Position numbers and translations under genes: made by a program. Positions 63,381 through 64,000 of a stretch of 64,000 nucleotides of DNA are shown here, piece by piece. The notes under the pieces are model-generated. The model made no database searches. It worked only from the letters and a program-made list of their open reading frames with translations, and had not been told where the DNA came from. Source of the DNA: Planctomycetota bacterium (GTDB lineage Bacteria; Planctomycetota; Planctomycetia; Planctomycetales; Planctomycetaceae); assembly GCA_027623235.1 (NCBI GenBank), contig JAQBVJ010000009.1:1-64000 (forward strand), in the 5' to 3' direction. Every line of letters starts with the position of its first letter. Positions within the stretch are counted from its first letter, which is position 1.

Positions 63381-63447
63381 AACATAAGGAACGAAGGAAA
63401 CGAAGTGACGCGCAGTCTGTGTTGCCTTCGTTCCTTCTGTTCAGAAT
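63381..63447. repeat. palindromic repeat, family 5
   Basis: AACATAAGGAACGAAGG (from 63381) is mirrored by CCTTCGTTCCTTCTGTT (63425 onward), with GAAACGAAGTGACGCGC and GTCTGTGTT between. It shares its arm with the single-arm stretch at 43498-43526. It lies between the ceramidase-like gene and the cytochrome gene on the minus strand. Confidence 0.7.
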
Positions 63448-63474
63448 GAGAATTCACGAATGGTGCTGCCCGCC

Positions 63475-64000
63475 TCACTTCACAGGCTGGCTGTCCTGGA
63501 TCAACTGTTCGACTCGTTCCAGCAGTCGATCTTCGACGTTCGGCGCAAACGGGCCGGGCTGGACGACGGTCGTCATGTAGCGCATCGCTCCCCCCGCTTC
63601 GTAGCCGCCTTCGAGCAGAACCCGCAGGCTGGGGATGTAGGCGAAAACGTCGTTTGAGTATCCCGCCACCCAGACTTCCGGGCCGTCCGCCTTCCGATTC
63701 TCTCGTTTGATTCGCAGCGAGTAATCCACAACGGTCTCGCCTGGCAGCGCGACGAAGAGCACGGCGTCTCCGAATCGGACCACCGAAACCGGAGCCGGAT
63801 AGCTGGTCAGCAACGTTCCTGCTTCAAGTTCTTTGAGCAGCCGCTCGGCGTAGCGGGCGTCGTATTTGTTCGTCGATTTCTGCTGCTCCTGCAGTTGCTC
63901 TTTCGACTGTGCCTCGGCGTAGTCGAGCTTTGCCGTCCCGAACGCGACGCTCAGTCGTCCGGCAATCTCGCGTTTCGGAGTCGACAACGCGGCCTCAACG
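63475..64000 (-). CDS. C-terminal part of a neutral/alkaline ceramidase-like protein (5' end outside window)
   Basis: The open frame runs off the right edge, so only the last ~174 residues are present. They include VVRFGDAVLFVALPGETVVDYSLRIKRE, VWVAGYSNDVFAYIPSLRVLLEGGYEAGGAMRYM and PGPFAPNVEDRLLERVEQLI. The PGE-hairpin followed by VAGYSNDVFAYIPS and EGGYE is typical of the neutral/alkaline non-lysosomal ceramidase-like family found in many planctomycetes. An apparent start at 63987 is only a TTG within the frame. The full protein is probably exported, but this cannot be seen here. Confidence 0.75.
   Translation of the reverse strand, partial: VEAALSTPKREIAGRLSVAFGTAKLDYAEAQSKEQLQEQQKSTNKYDARYAERLLKELEAGTLLTSYPAPVSVVRFGDAVLFVALPGETVVDYSLRIKRENRKADGPEVWVAGYSNDVFAYIPSLRVLLEGGYEAGGAMRYMTTVVQPGPFAPNVEDRLLERVEQLIQDSQPVK

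Noticed and set aside
62285..63580. A 431-codon plus-strand frame opposite the giant cytochrome gene
   Set aside because: Antisense to FG-GAP repeats with clear calcium loops; its regular pattern only mirrors those repeats.

Overview
The window looks like chromosomal DNA from a planctomycete (phylum Planctomycetota). The evidence is the gene content: paired DUF1549/DUF1553 and Tat-exported DUF1501 proteins, a very large FG-GAP/propeller/HEAT/CxxCH cytochrome protein, DUF1080, a formylglycine-type sulfatase, a short soluble Ser/Thr kinase, and ribosomal proteins with planctomycete-like extensions. No tRNA, rRNA, CRISPR array, prophage or intact insertion sequence was seen. The genus cannot be fixed from the sequence alone.

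Layout. (1) 0-3 kb: a minus-strand cluster (infA, a glycine-zipper membrane protein, rnhA, a tiny membrane ORF) lies divergent to rplM-rpsI, which ends in a clear intrinsic terminator. (2) 3-14.4 kb: a GT-C-like membrane protein; a plus-strand trio of secreted DUF1549/DUF1553 protein, DUF1501 protein and WD40 propeller; a convergent RND/MMPL exporter; and prs. (3) 14.5-28 kb: one long minus-strand S10/spc/alpha ribosomal superoperon, S10-L3-L4-L23-L2-S19-L22-S3-L16-L29-S17-L14-L5-S14-S8-L6-L18-S5-L15-SecY-L36-S13-S11-RpoA-L17, closed by an intrinsic terminator. L24, L30 and S4 are absent from their usual slots, and adk, map and infA are not next to secY. (4) 28-37 kb: sulfatase, Ser/Thr kinase, a small molybdopterin-oxidoreductase-fold protein, a two-domain DUF1080 protein and cobalamin-dependent methionine synthase (metH). 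(5) 37-46 kb: a type II toxin-antitoxin pair, then tandem-domain esterase, PQQ-type propeller with EF-hands, flavocytochrome with three C-terminal haem motifs, FMN alpha-hydroxyacid oxidase and an enolase-superfamily dehydratase. (6) 46-64 kb: a second DUF1549/DUF1553 plus DUF1501 pair, a receiver-domain protein, degraded small genes, an FMN reductase, a DeaD-like RNA helicase, a lipoprotein, a third DUF1501 protein, the giant cytochrome protein and the end of a ceramidase-like gene.

How the genes fit together. Regions 1 and 3 are housekeeping translation and secretion. Much of the rest is extracytoplasmic: signal peptides, Tat leaders, haem motifs and beta-propellers point to envelope-linked breakdown and oxidation of polysaccharides and sugar acids. 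That role is inferred from family membership and context.

The most unusual signal is a set of short palindromic repeats. At least five families lie between genes. Two repeat-derived segments also lie in frame inside metH, at points where the Escherichia coli protein has only short linkers.
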